Assembly (NCBI RefSeq): GCF_001660705.2
Contig: NZ_LYBV02000036.1
Span: forward strand, 105,011 to 169,010
DNA length: 64,000 bases
Source: Saccharicrinis aurantiacus
GTDB lineage: Bacteria; Bacteroidota; Bacteroidia; Bacteroidales; Marinilabiliaceae
Direction of reading: 5' to 3'
Numbering within the stretch: position 1 is the first letter of the stretch; each line of letters begins with the position of its first letter. Positions 55,109 through 62,998 of this stretch are shown here, piece by piece. Position numbers and translations under genes: made by a program. Below the pieces are notes generated by a model, which was given only the letters and a program-made list of their open reading frames with translations, was not told the origin of the DNA and searched no databases.

Positions 55109-55828
55109 TTTATACAGCATTATGAAAAACTATTTTTTAATATTGACCATTATCTCCTTATTGAGTTGTCAGAATGTTCAAACTAAGGCTATTCAGCAAG
55201 AGAAAACAGTTGTGAAAAGTGATTCTATCCCACATAGAATAGAATTAGAAACAGAACTGACTCCTGTAAACTATACATCAAAAGACAGTTGTGAAAATGT
55301 TCAGTATATTTTTAATGTCATTAATACTGTATTGAATAGTAATAATGTTGATTCCATTAATATTAGTCAGTTTGAAAATGCATTCAAAGTTAATAGTAAC
55401 AATGAAGAAGGATGCTATTTCCCTAACGGCAACAGTGAAGGAATAATACTTTACAAGTTTACGAATGCTCTCGAAGAAATAGCATTAAAAGACACAGGTG
55501 CTATAAGAATGTTGGCTATACTTTATCGGCATAACAATAGGAATGCTGAATACTCAGAATACTTTTATAGAGTTTTTCCTAAGGTAGCAGTTGAAAACAC
55601 CAAAGGTTTTATTCAAGCTTTACATTCTGTGGATTTTCAGACTCGGAAAATAACAATTGGAAAACTTGAAATGATTAAAACGAAGAAGGACCTAGATAAG
55701 ATTGTGGAAAACTTGAAAGTAACTAATGCGGAAGATATGAGTGAAACTATTAATCAATTAAAAGAGTTCCTTTCAAAAGAGTTTTTAGTTGAATTTGAAT
55801 GAAGTGGTAAAAACGAACTAGCCACAAC
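55097..55828 (+). other. Cassette B, delimited by GTTGTGGCTAGT / ACTAGCCACAAC
   Basis: The first 12 bases after E1 (55097-55108) are the exact reverse complement of 55817-55828, directly before the AAATTGG of element E2. One gene lies between. The 12-bp match is specific to this unit. Confidence 0.75.
55122..55802 (+). CDS. Hypothetical lipoprotein in cassette B
   Basis: Starting at ATG 55122 the 226-residue product has a lipoprotein signal (MKNYFLILTIISLLSC, lipid on C16). A longer frame from TTG 55098 begins inside the cassette end and is less likely. The mature part is acidic and mostly helical in its second half (ITIGKLEMIKTKKDLDKIVE) and has two cysteines (in SCENV and EGCYFP). No known domain. 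It should be anchored in the periplasm or on the surface. Its gene is the only one in the unit and has no evident promoter of its own. Confidence 0.75.
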   Translation: MKNYFLILTIISLLSCQNVQTKAIQQEKTVVKSDSIPHRIELETELTPVNYTSKDSCENVQYIFNVINTVLNSNNVDSINISQFENAFKVNSNNEEGCYFPNGNSEGIILYKFTNALEEIALKDTGAIRMLAILYRHNNRNAEYSEYFYRVFPKVAVENTKGFIQALHSVDFQTRKITIGKLEMIKTKKDLDKIVENLKVTNAEDMSETINQLKEFLSKEFLVEFE

Positions 55829-56016
55829 AAATTGGAATAAACAATGTGGGGCGGTGGTGATTTGGAAGTGAATTATGGCGAAACAAGTTCCGCCAACGCT
55901 TTTCATTCCGTTTAGAATGAAATCTATAACCAAAACAAAAGCTTCGGCTTGGTGGGATTTCTGAAGAGAATTTGGGTTCTATCTCCGCACAGTTCATCCA
56001 AGTAGCCGTTATAGCC
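55817..56016. repeat. Cassette-boundary element E2 (long imperfect hairpin)
   Basis: 185 bp from AAC (55826) to GTT (56010), highly similar to E1: the first 26 bases from AACAAATTGG to GTGGGG are identical, and so are AAACAAGTTCCGCCAA and GTTCATCCAAGTAGCCGTT. Inner stem TTTTCATTC with GAATGAAAT. Differences between E1 and E2 are scattered and often keep pairing. Confidence 0.88.
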
Positions 56017-56618
56017 TATAATACAAACCCAAAACAGATGCACCTATGAGCAGTTTTAATATTTATTCAACAGACAAAAAAGTAGTCGATTTTGTAATCC
56101 GGAATATTAGAAAATTCAACGGATTTTTCATAATAGCTTATTTAGCGATATACACGAATATCTTTTTTATGAAGGATATTATGTCCTATTCATCGTCAAT
56201 CTATCTGTTATTTTTCTTACCAGGAGTCGTTATTGCTATTATCGGTTATTTATTGGTAAAAAAGTTTAAGAAAGACTTACGAGCAGTCGGAAAATTGAAA
56301 TTCGAAAACAATAATATTGTGTTGAATAGTTATGGGAAAGATATAATATTGACGTCTAATGATATTAGAAAGATTAATGTTGTTAGAAGGATTAAGCATC
56401 CTTTTAGTCATGAAGACTACCATTTTGTTTTGGCGGACATTCTGATAAACGATGCTGACTACGATAACTTGATAATAGGTAAATATTCAGACGTAAACAA
56501 TTTTGAGATATTAAAAACTCTTGAATCATACTCTAAAATGAATGGCATAAAATATGGAATATGAGACAGTTTTTAATTTCTCATATTAAATAGAAACCAA
56601 AAAATTACGGGCTACAAC
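56008..56618 (+). other. Cassette C, delimited by GTTATAGCC / GGCTACAAC
   Basis: GTTATAGCC at 56008-56016 and GGCTACAAC at 56610-56618 are reverse complements with one mismatch, which would be a G-T wobble if the bottom strand folds. One gene is inside; element E3 follows. Confidence 0.6.
56046..56564 (+). CDS. Two-helix membrane protein in cassette C
   Basis: The 172-residue protein has two membrane helices (about 27-43 and 52-70, the second ending IIGYLLVKKFKK) and a C-terminal cytoplasmic domain (75-172) that looks like a small beta-barrel, PH-like fold (LKFENNNIVLNSYGKDIILT, DIRKINVVRR, IIGKYSDVNNFEILKTLE). PH-like domains on two-helix hairpins are common in bacterial membrane proteins of unknown role. 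No catalytic residues are evident. Only gene of its cassette. Confidence 0.72.
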   Translation: MSSFNIYSTDKKVVDFVIRNIRKFNGFFIIAYLAIYTNIFFMKDIMSYSSSIYLLFFLPGVVIAIIGYLLVKKFKKDLRAVGKLKFENNNIVLNSYGKDIILTSNDIRKINVVRRIKHPFSHEDYHFVLADILINDADYDNLIIGKYSDVNNFEILKTLESYSKMNGIKYGI

Positions 56619-56799
56619 AAAGAACTAAAGTTCATAGGCTGTGAGTATATATTTGGGCGTTAAGTTTATTTAATAAAATCGCCAAAACTTTTGTTTCGGC
56701 TAGTGAAAGCAATAAATTTATAACCAAACAAAAGTTACGGCTAAGTGGTGTTTGAAGGTTTTGTTTTTCAAATCAGCTTACAGCCTCGTATCCGTAACG
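56610..56799. repeat. Cassette-boundary element E3 (long imperfect hairpin, different sequence)
   Basis: It starts AACAAAG like its relatives but the body is different: GGCTGTGAG (56637-56645) pairs with CTTACAGCC (56777-56785) with one wobble, and AACTTTTGTTT (56686-56696) pairs exactly with AAACAAAAGTT (56726-56736). The right end CTCGTATCCGTAACG takes the place of CAAGTAGCCGTT in E1 and E2. So the fold is kept although the sequence is not. Confidence 0.75.
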
Positions 56800-56818
56800 T
56801 CAACGATAAAGATCACCA

Positions 56819-57391
56819 ATGAACAAGAATATTCTCATAGCCATAATATTGACTTTAATACTTTCAATTAGTTGTAAACGAAAGTCAATTGAAAATCAAA
56901 CGGAAACAAACCGTATAGAATCAATTTATTCGTTGGTGAATAAAAGTGACACATTGACTTTTGTTTTTAATTTATCAGGTAGTATTTCCAGACGATTGGA
57001 TTTTGTCCGTTTCTTTAAGGTTGAAGATGAACTTTTTTTGACAACAGAAATTAAAAATGAGCTATTTGAAAATGAAGGTTTTAAAACTCCAATCAAATAT
57101 GAATTATCACCAAGTGACTCAGTTAGCTTTGAATATCTATTAAACAAAGCGGAATCAATAAAGGTGAATTCCAGGGATTCAATAAAATCTCGCAGAATTA
57201 TCATATCTGTAGGAAAATTAAATCAATGGAGTAATTTCTATGCAATTGACAAATCAAACGATTCGATAAACTCAGAATATATCAGATTGTATATTTCAAT
57301 AATGCATAGGTTATATCCAGATTTGGAAATTTATGAACCTTACTGGCCAATCGAGATTATTGAAGATACCATTGAAAATATTGAATTTTAA
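56819..57391 (+). CDS. Hypothetical lipoprotein in cassette D
   Basis: A 190-residue protein with a lipoprotein signal (MNKNILIAIILTLILSISC, lipid on C19) and a Ser/Glu-rich mature part without known domain; the end is acidic (PYWPIEIIEDTIENIEF). It resembles the other cassette products in being short, exported and AT-rich. The gene sits between E3 and E4. Its flanking sequences (GTAACGTC at 56794 and AAGTAGCTAAT near 57407) do not match each other, unlike cassettes A to C. Confidence 0.72.
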   Translation: MNKNILIAIILTLILSISCKRKSIENQTETNRIESIYSLVNKSDTLTFVFNLSGSISRRLDFVRFFKVEDELFLTTEIKNELFENEGFKTPIKYELSPSDSVSFEYLLNKAESIKVNSRDSIKSRRIIISVGKLNQWSNFYAIDKSNDSINSEYIRLYISIMHRLYPDLEIYEPYWPIEIIEDTIENIEF

Positions 57392-57412
57392 AATACGTAA
57401 AATTAAAGTAGC

Positions 57413-57602
57413 TAATATTTTGTTTATGCAATGCGGGGCAGTTCGATTTTGGTAGTCTATTATGGCGAAACCAGTTCCGCTAACGCTTTTCATTCCATTT
57501 GGAATTAAAACCTACAAATAAAATAACAAGCTTTGGCTCAGTAGGATCTCGGAAGTGGATTTAGGTTTTATCTCCACACAGTTCATACAAGTAGCCGTAG
57601 CC
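57413..57602. repeat. Cassette-boundary element E4 (long imperfect hairpin)
   Basis: Closely related to E1 and E2 from CAATGCGGGG (57429-57438) to CAAGTAGCCGTAGCC (ends 57602). It keeps TTATGGCGAAAC, AGTTCCGC, GCTTTTCATTCC, AAGCTTTGGCTC, CGGAAGTGGATTTAGG and CTCCACAC. The left end is diverged, so the usual AACAAATTGG is not intact. Confidence 0.82.
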
Positions 57603-57613
57603 AATTTGAGAAA

Positions 57614-58351
57614 ATGACAATCCGAGAAATATTAAATACGACTGAACACAGGCCTTGGAAAATGCCGACTGAAAAATGGAAATTTTATCAAGAATGGAAT
57701 AACGTAATATTTCTTCATTGGCAAGTGGAGTTATCTGAATTGAAAAAGTTTGTTCCAAAAGAACTTGAAATTGACCTTTTTGGGGGAAAACCTTGGGTTT
57801 CTGTTGTGGCTTTTACAATGGAAAAGATAAGACCGAAAAATCTACCTTCTTTTGCACCAATTTCAGATTTTGATGAAGTAAATATTAGAACATATGTGAA
57901 ATCAAATAATAAAACGGGTGTTTACTTTTTGAGTATTGAAGGTGGAAAAAAATTGTCTTGCAAAGTTGCAAAAGGAATATCAGAACTTCCATATAGATTC
58001 TCAAAAATAGAACGAGGTGAAAATCAATACAAATCCAACAATTCGGAATTTAAAGACCAACTAAATGTTCAGTTCACGGTTGGAAAGAAAATTACGGAGA
58101 AAACGGAATTGGACAAATGGCTCACTGAAAGATATGTTCTTTTCCAAGACACAGAAAAATCAATTAACGAATTTGAGATTCATCATTTAGAATGGCCAAT
58201 TAAAGAAATTGAAGTAAAAAATTTAGAATTTAACTATGCAAGATTTAACAAACTAATTAAAAGCGAGCCTAATAAAATTCAATATTCAAATGGAGTAAAA
58301 GTAATCGCTTGGGGAAAGTGTAGAAAAGAAAAAACTAGCTATAATAAATAG
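57614..58351 (+). CDS. DUF2071 (YqjF-like) protein in cassette E
   Basis: The 245-residue cytosolic protein matches the DUF2071 family: EWNNVIFLHWQVELSELKKF, VPKELEIDLFGGKPWVSVVA, FDEVNIRTYVKSNNKTGVYF and LPYRFSK. The fold is acetoacetate-decarboxylase-like, but a function is not established for the family. The ATG at 57614 is 17 bp after the end of E4. It is the only member of the cassette series with a widespread family and no export signal. No closing repeat that matches GTAGCCAATTTGAG was found after the gene, so its right boundary is uncertain. Confidence 0.85.
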   Translation: MTIREILNTTEHRPWKMPTEKWKFYQEWNNVIFLHWQVELSELKKFVPKELEIDLFGGKPWVSVVAFTMEKIRPKNLPSFAPISDFDEVNIRTYVKSNNKTGVYFLSIEGGKKLSCKVAKGISELPYRFSKIERGENQYKSNNSEFKDQLNVQFTVGKKITEKTELDKWLTERYVLFQDTEKSINEFEIHHLEWPIKEIEVKNLEFNYARFNKLIKSEPNKIQYSNGVKVIAWGKCRKEKTSYNK

Positions 58352-58529
58352 GATATGAACAGTCTGTAATGCCTAGCAAATACCATAAAGTAGTTTTCAG
58401 CACCATAACACGAATGATGAAAATTAAAATAAAACTGAAATTTTAGAAAAAACAACACATAATACTGTTAAATTAAGCCTCATATACTAACTGTCACTCT
58501 TTAATTGTAAACCCACAAATTATATACTT

Positions 58530-59066
58530 ATGAAAACAATACAGCCTTTAATCCTCATCATCTTAACAAGCTTATTTTTCAGTTGTAATAACAAGTCAAA
58601 TAGCGAAAATATAAACCAATTCGCTGGGTTATGGTCCTTATATCAAATGCAATTTTATAACCCTCAAACCAAAGAATGGAGCGAATTTAAAAATGCTGAA
58701 ATTGGTTTCTCTGATGGCCTGAAAGGAAGCATACTTTACGACAATGCCAATCACATGTCGGTACATTTGGTGCCGAAAGCTTATGAAAAAACGGATCTAA
58801 AATTTCCAATTATTATTGACTCTCTATCCATTGAGGCCCTTAAACATCACGCAACTTCCTATAGCTATTTTGCTAATTATACAATCGATAAGGAAAAGAA
58901 AATAATAGCGCATAAAAGAATCTCACATTCAAACCCACACATGTGGAGCGAGACTGTATTGCGGAAATATTCTTTCTTAGGTGATACCCTAATACTTCAA
59001 CCTATTGAAAAGGAACTTGCAGGAACAAGGCTTCTATGGATAAAGGTTACTAATGCAAATGAATAA
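58530..59066 (+). CDS. Lipocalin-like lipoprotein
   Basis: A 178-residue lipoprotein (signal ending SLFFSC, lipid near residue 19). The mature part reads INQFAGLWSLYQMQFYNPQT, AEIGFSDGLKGSILYDNANH, YSYFANYTIDKEKKII, WSETVLRKYSFLGDTLIL, a pattern of the bacterial lipocalin-like domain. It likely binds a small hydrophobic compound at the envelope; ligand unknown. It follows the cassette series, 178 bp behind the DUF2071 gene, with no boundary element in between. Confidence 0.78.
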   Translation: MKTIQPLILIILTSLFFSCNNKSNSENINQFAGLWSLYQMQFYNPQTKEWSEFKNAEIGFSDGLKGSILYDNANHMSVHLVPKAYEKTDLKFPIIIDSLSIEALKHHATSYSYFANYTIDKEKKIIAHKRISHSNPHMWSETVLRKYSFLGDTLILQPIEKELAGTRLLWIKVTNANE

Positions 59067-59144
59067 TTAATGGGCAATTTACAGTTCTGTAAATATGTTC
59101 GTTCGCTCTTATAAGAAGTTTTAACTACCAACTTAATTAGATTA

Positions 59145-60473
59145 ATGAAATTTGAACTAGACCAACAAACCATAAAAGATCTTGAAATATTTGGAGGAGG
59201 AAAATCCTCAAAATCCATTTTCGATTTTTACAATTGCACAAGAACAAGAGGTGGCCAAGAATATTTGATGAGAATAATGCGCAACCCCACAAGCGATTTA
59301 GAGAAACTTAATAGTAGAAAAAGTGCATTTCAATTTTTTGCAAATAATAGAATTGACTTAGTTTTTAACGATAATCAAATAGATTTTATAAAGACCTATT
59401 GTGATTTAAACGTTGCTACATTAAAGGATAACATAGTAGATGCTTATATTCAAAAGTTATCGTACAGAATAAAACCAAGCAACGAATATTACCTTATTCA
59501 AGCTGGAATTTTGTATCTCAAAAAATTATTCAATTATTTGAAAGAATGCGTAAATGATATTAAACAATTTAACATCCCCGAAATTTTAAACGATGATATT
59601 ACCTTTATTTCAAGGTTTATTAATAAATCTGATTTTAAGGTATTTAATACAGTTAAGGACAAGATAAAAACCAGATCTTTAAACCGACTTGACAATTTAT
59701 TCCGAGATAAATACAAGGGAGAATTACAAAAACTGATGTCTATTCTTGATAAATTTGACGCCTATAATTCTGTAGGTAAAGTTGCGAGCATTAAGAATCT
59801 TAGCTTCCCTGAGTATATTCATTCTTCGGTTCCGAGCTTAGCAATCAAAAACCTTTATCATCCCTTACTTGATAATGCAGTTCCGTATAATTTTAACTTT
59901 AGCGATAATAAAAACCTTTGTTTTTTAACCGGACCAAATATGGCTGGAAAATCAACTTTTCAGAAATCGATAGGTTTATCAATTTATATTTCACACCTCG
60001 GGTTTCCTGTGCCAGCCTCAAGCATGACTACTTCAGTTTATAATGGTTTAATTACAACCATTAATCTATCAGATAATATGAATAAAGGGTATAGCCATTT
60101 TTATAGCGAAGTAAAGCGAGTTAAGGATACGGCTATAAAAATAAAAGAACAAGAAAGACTTTTTATAATTTTTGATGAGCTATTCAGGGGCACTAATGTT
60201 AAAGATGCATTTGAAGCTTCATTAATCATCATAAAGGCATTTGCAAAAATTAAAAACTGTAATTTTTGTGTATCAACTCATATTACTGAAGTTGCTGAAG
60301 AAATTAAAGATATTGATTCTGTAACTTTTAATTATTTCGATTCTAAAATTATTGATAATGTTCCGCACTATAAGTTTCTGCTCGAAGAAGGGGTTTCTCA
60401 TGAGCGATTAGGAATGCACATTTTAAAAAACGAACAAATATTGGAAATATTGGAGTCAATTAATGAAAACTAA
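59145..60473 (+). CDS. Short MutS-family ATPase
   Basis: The 442-residue protein has only the core and ATPase parts of MutS: a helical lever region (about 20-220) and an ABC-type ATPase with Walker A GPNMAGKST (near 263-271), the signature region DNMNKGYSHFYSEV and Walker B LFIIFDELFRGTN (near 340), then STHITEVA. The mismatch-recognition and connector domains of MutS (about 850 residues) are missing, and there is no Smr domain as in MutS2. Such short MutS relatives are common in Bacteroidota, with unknown role, perhaps in recombination or DNA structure recognition. Its position beside the cassette series is notable. Confidence 0.85.
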   Translation: MKFELDQQTIKDLEIFGGGKSSKSIFDFYNCTRTRGGQEYLMRIMRNPTSDLEKLNSRKSAFQFFANNRIDLVFNDNQIDFIKTYCDLNVATLKDNIVDAYIQKLSYRIKPSNEYYLIQAGILYLKKLFNYLKECVNDIKQFNIPEILNDDITFISRFINKSDFKVFNTVKDKIKTRSLNRLDNLFRDKYKGELQKLMSILDKFDAYNSVGKVASIKNLSFPEYIHSSVPSLAIKNLYHPLLDNAVPYNFNFSDNKNLCFLTGPNMAGKSTFQKSIGLSIYISHLGFPVPASSMTTSVYNGLITTINLSDNMNKGYSHFYSEVKRVKDTAIKIKEQERLFIIFDELFRGTNVKDAFEASLIIIKAFAKIKNCNFCVSTHITEVAEEIKDIDSVTFNYFDSKIIDNVPHYKFLLEEGVSHERLGMHILKNEQILEILESINEN

Positions 60474-60547
60474 GTTTTTCATCTCGCATGTGATGCGTCA
60501 TATTTTTTTAACCGAAATTCTTATTTGAGGATATAAACCGAACTAAA

Positions 60548-62308
60548 ATGAAAACACAATTTTATTGCATAGTCATCTCCATTATTTTATTAATGGGATG
60601 TATTAGAGAATCAAGAAGAATAGAAAATCAAATCATATTCTCAAAAGTATACGGATACGTAAAATACTTTCACCCTAGCGATGAATCGGCTGAACTCGAT
60701 TGGAAAAGCTTTGCAATATATGGTGCTGCTCAAATGGATAAATGCCGCTCAACAAATGATGTTATTCAGGTACTAGAAAAACTATTTGAGCCAATAGCGC
60801 CTACTATTAAATTTTCAACCAATATTTCAGATTTTGATTCAACCTTAACCAAGCCTGCTAGTACAGAAGGGTTCAGATACACATTTTGGCAGCATAGAGG
60901 GGTGGGAATCGGAATGAATAATGAGAAAAGTATTTACGAAAGTAAAAGGATAAATAGAAACAACGATGAGGAGAATGCCCAACTTTTCGACTATTGCCCG
61001 GATATTAATGAATACACTATTAAACAAATTGGCGAAGGTATATATTGCCAAATTCCCATTGCATTATATTGTAATGGAGTTTATACTTTTCCGCAAGCTA
61101 ATCAAAATAACTTAGCAAGTTTAAAAGGTAAAATAGAGTCTATTAAGGATTCAAAGGACTTTGACTTGCATACCCGGTTGGGTAATGTGGTAAATGTGTA
61201 TAATGTTTTTCAGCACTTTTACCCGTATTTTGATGTTGTTGATGTTCACTGGGAAGCTGAACTTAGAAACGCACTTAAACAAAGTTATACTGACGAAACT
61301 AAATTAGACCACTTAATTACACTGCAAAAACTTACAGCATCGCTTAAGGATGGTCATATTGGGGTTTATAATAATTCAATTAGAAATAATTCTGCGCCTC
61401 CTATCGTTTGGGAATGGCTCGAAAATAAGTTAGTCATTACCTATGTTGAACAAGAAAATGATTCCATTAAAGTAGGAGATATAGTTACGCATATAAATGG
61501 TAAGAATTCCACCCAGTATTTCGAAGAAGTGTATTCTCGGATTTCTGCAGCTACCGCTGGATATTTAAACCATAAAGCCAATAAAAAAAGCTTGCTAGGC
61601 GATTATTGTAGCTATATAAAAATAGAAATTGAAGGCAAAGAGTATCAACTTAAAAGAACCGTTAATCAGTACGATTGGTTGCAGAGTATAGATAAAAAAC
61701 CTACACATAACGAAATAGATACAGGTGTCTGGTATCTTAATTTGGATAAAATTGATATGGATACAATAAATAGCTTATTGCCTAAATTAGCTGATAGTAA
61801 ATCTATAATTTGTGACCTAAGAGGATACCCAAATAAAAGTGGAGGCTTTATCACTAACCTTATGGCAATAGACGACACAACATCAGCTTGGATGCAAGTG
61901 CCGCAAATTATTTATCCAGATCAGGATAGCATCACTCAATATAAAAAGTATAATTGGCTTGGTTATGTAGTGCCTAGAAATCCTTATCTAGGTGGTAAAA
62001 AAATAATATTCATTATTGATGGTCGGGCTATTAGCTATGCCGAAAGTTTTATGGGCTATATTGAAGGATATAATTTGGCTACAATAATTGGCCAACCCAC
62101 TGCAGGTACAAACGGAAATGTTAATTGGTTTAGTTTGCCTGGAGGATACAATATTAGTTGGACCGGAATGAAGGTGATTAAACATGATGGCTCGCAACTT
62201 CATGGTGTTGGTATATTGCCCGATTTTTATTTGGAGAAAACAATACAAGGACTTAAGGATGGTAGAAATGAGTTTTTAGAAAAAGCATTGGAGTTGGCAA
62301 AAAAATAA
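60548..62308 (+). CDS. S41-family peptidase, lipoprotein
   Basis: A 586-residue predicted lipoprotein (ILLMGC, lipid near residue 18). After an N-terminal region of unclear fold there is a PDZ-like segment (VGDIVTHINGKNSTQYF, near 315-335) and a tail-specific-protease domain with VWYLNLDKIDM, ICDLRGYPNKSGG, and the region IDGRAISYAESFMGYIEG holding the likely catalytic Ser, followed by IGQPTAGTNG. The Lys of the classical Ser-Lys pair is not at its usual place, as in tricorn-like branches. It would cut proteins or peptides in the periplasm. The gene has its own upstream gap of 74 bp. Confidence 0.85.
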   Translation: MKTQFYCIVISIILLMGCIRESRRIENQIIFSKVYGYVKYFHPSDESAELDWKSFAIYGAAQMDKCRSTNDVIQVLEKLFEPIAPTIKFSTNISDFDSTLTKPASTEGFRYTFWQHRGVGIGMNNEKSIYESKRINRNNDEENAQLFDYCPDINEYTIKQIGEGIYCQIPIALYCNGVYTFPQANQNNLASLKGKIESIKDSKDFDLHTRLGNVVNVYNVFQHFYPYFDVVDVHWEAELRNALKQSYTDETKLDHLITLQKLTASLKDGHIGVYNNSIRNNSAPPIVWEWLENKLVITYVEQENDSIKVGDIVTHINGKNSTQYFEEVYSRISAATAGYLNHKANKKSLLGDYCSYIKIEIEGKEYQLKRTVNQYDWLQSIDKKPTHNEIDTGVWYLNLDKIDMDTINSLLPKLADSKSIICDLRGYPNKSGGFITNLMAIDDTTSAWMQVPQIIYPDQDSITQYKKYNWLGYVVPRNPYLGGKKIIFIIDGRAISYAESFMGYIEGYNLATIIGQPTAGTNGNVNWFSLPGGYNISWTGMKVIKHDGSQLHGVGILPDFYLEKTIQGLKDGRNEFLEKALELAKK

Positions 62309-62442
62309 GATCATATTTTTATCAATTTCGTGCTTATAGTCGTATCTCTGTTAGTGGATCTTCATTAACTCATGAAATAGAATGATGCTCCATTAACAAG
62401 CCCATAAACATTAATTACATAGGATATATTAAAGAAAAAATC

Positions 62443-62450
62443 TATTTTTG
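62443..62450 (+). promoter_or_regulatory. Putative -7 box directly before the His-rich gene
   Basis: TATTTTTG, a perfect -7 consensus, ends only 5 bp before the GTG start at 62456. If this is the promoter, the mRNA would begin at or inside the start codon, that is leaderless, or the true start is further downstream. No clear -33 element was found. Confidence 0.4.
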
Positions 62451-62455
62451 CAGCT

Positions 62456-62839
62456 GTGAAGGCAATACAAAAGATAGGACTCATAGCAGCTGTAGTAATT
62501 ATAATGATGCACAATTTTGTGGGTCATAATGATCACGAAGGCCATTTTCATGAGAAGCCAGCACACGAAGAAGGTATTTTAGAATTTCTGAAGGATGTTT
62601 TCGCTTTTGCAGGTGGTGATGAAACCATCGAAAACATTACAAAACATCAGCAAGATGAATATAGCAATGTTGCTGTATGCACTAACATCTTACCTTTTAT
62701 AAACTGCCAGTTTGTTTTAGAAGAAATCAATACCTTACCGGTAGGTGATACTTATAAATATTGTAGATCTTTTACAAAGCTCGGTAAATATTTAAAAACG
62801 AGTAATCATTTCCGAGGCTCCCCATACTTTCAATCATAA
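62456..62839 (+). CDS. His-rich small exported protein upstream of metal efflux pump
   Basis: A 127-residue product from GTG 62456. The N terminus is signal-like (AIQKIGLIAAVVIIMMHNFV), followed by a histidine- and glutamate-rich stretch (GHNDHEGHFHEKPAHEE) that looks able to bind metal ions, and two cysteines further on (in VCTNI and NCQFV). Family not recognised with certainty. It precedes a CzcA-type pump by 159 bp, so a periplasmic metal-binding or sensing role is likely but inferred. ATG codons at the MM of the signal would remove most of the signal, so the GTG is preferred. Confidence 0.65.
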   Translation: MKAIQKIGLIAAVVIIMMHNFVGHNDHEGHFHEKPAHEEGILEFLKDVFAFAGGDETIENITKHQQDEYSNVAVCTNILPFINCQFVLEEINTLPVGDTYKYCRSFTKLGKYLKTSNHFRGSPYFQS

Positions 62840-62998
62840 CTTATACAATTTCAACATTTAGCATATATCACTTATTATAGTATTAATAAGTCGTGTTATG
62901 CTTTGCCGTGTTGAAATTACTTCTAGTAACACCTTTTGTACCATAAAGGTGTCTATCGTATCATACATATTGCGCTTTGCGCACTAAACAATCTTATA

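Noticed and set aside
53961..57602. Classical integron with attC sites
   Set aside because: No intI gene in the window, boundary elements are longer than usual attC sites, and the ends GTTGTGG, GTTGCCA and GTTATAG do not fit GTTRRRY; therefore called integron-like only.
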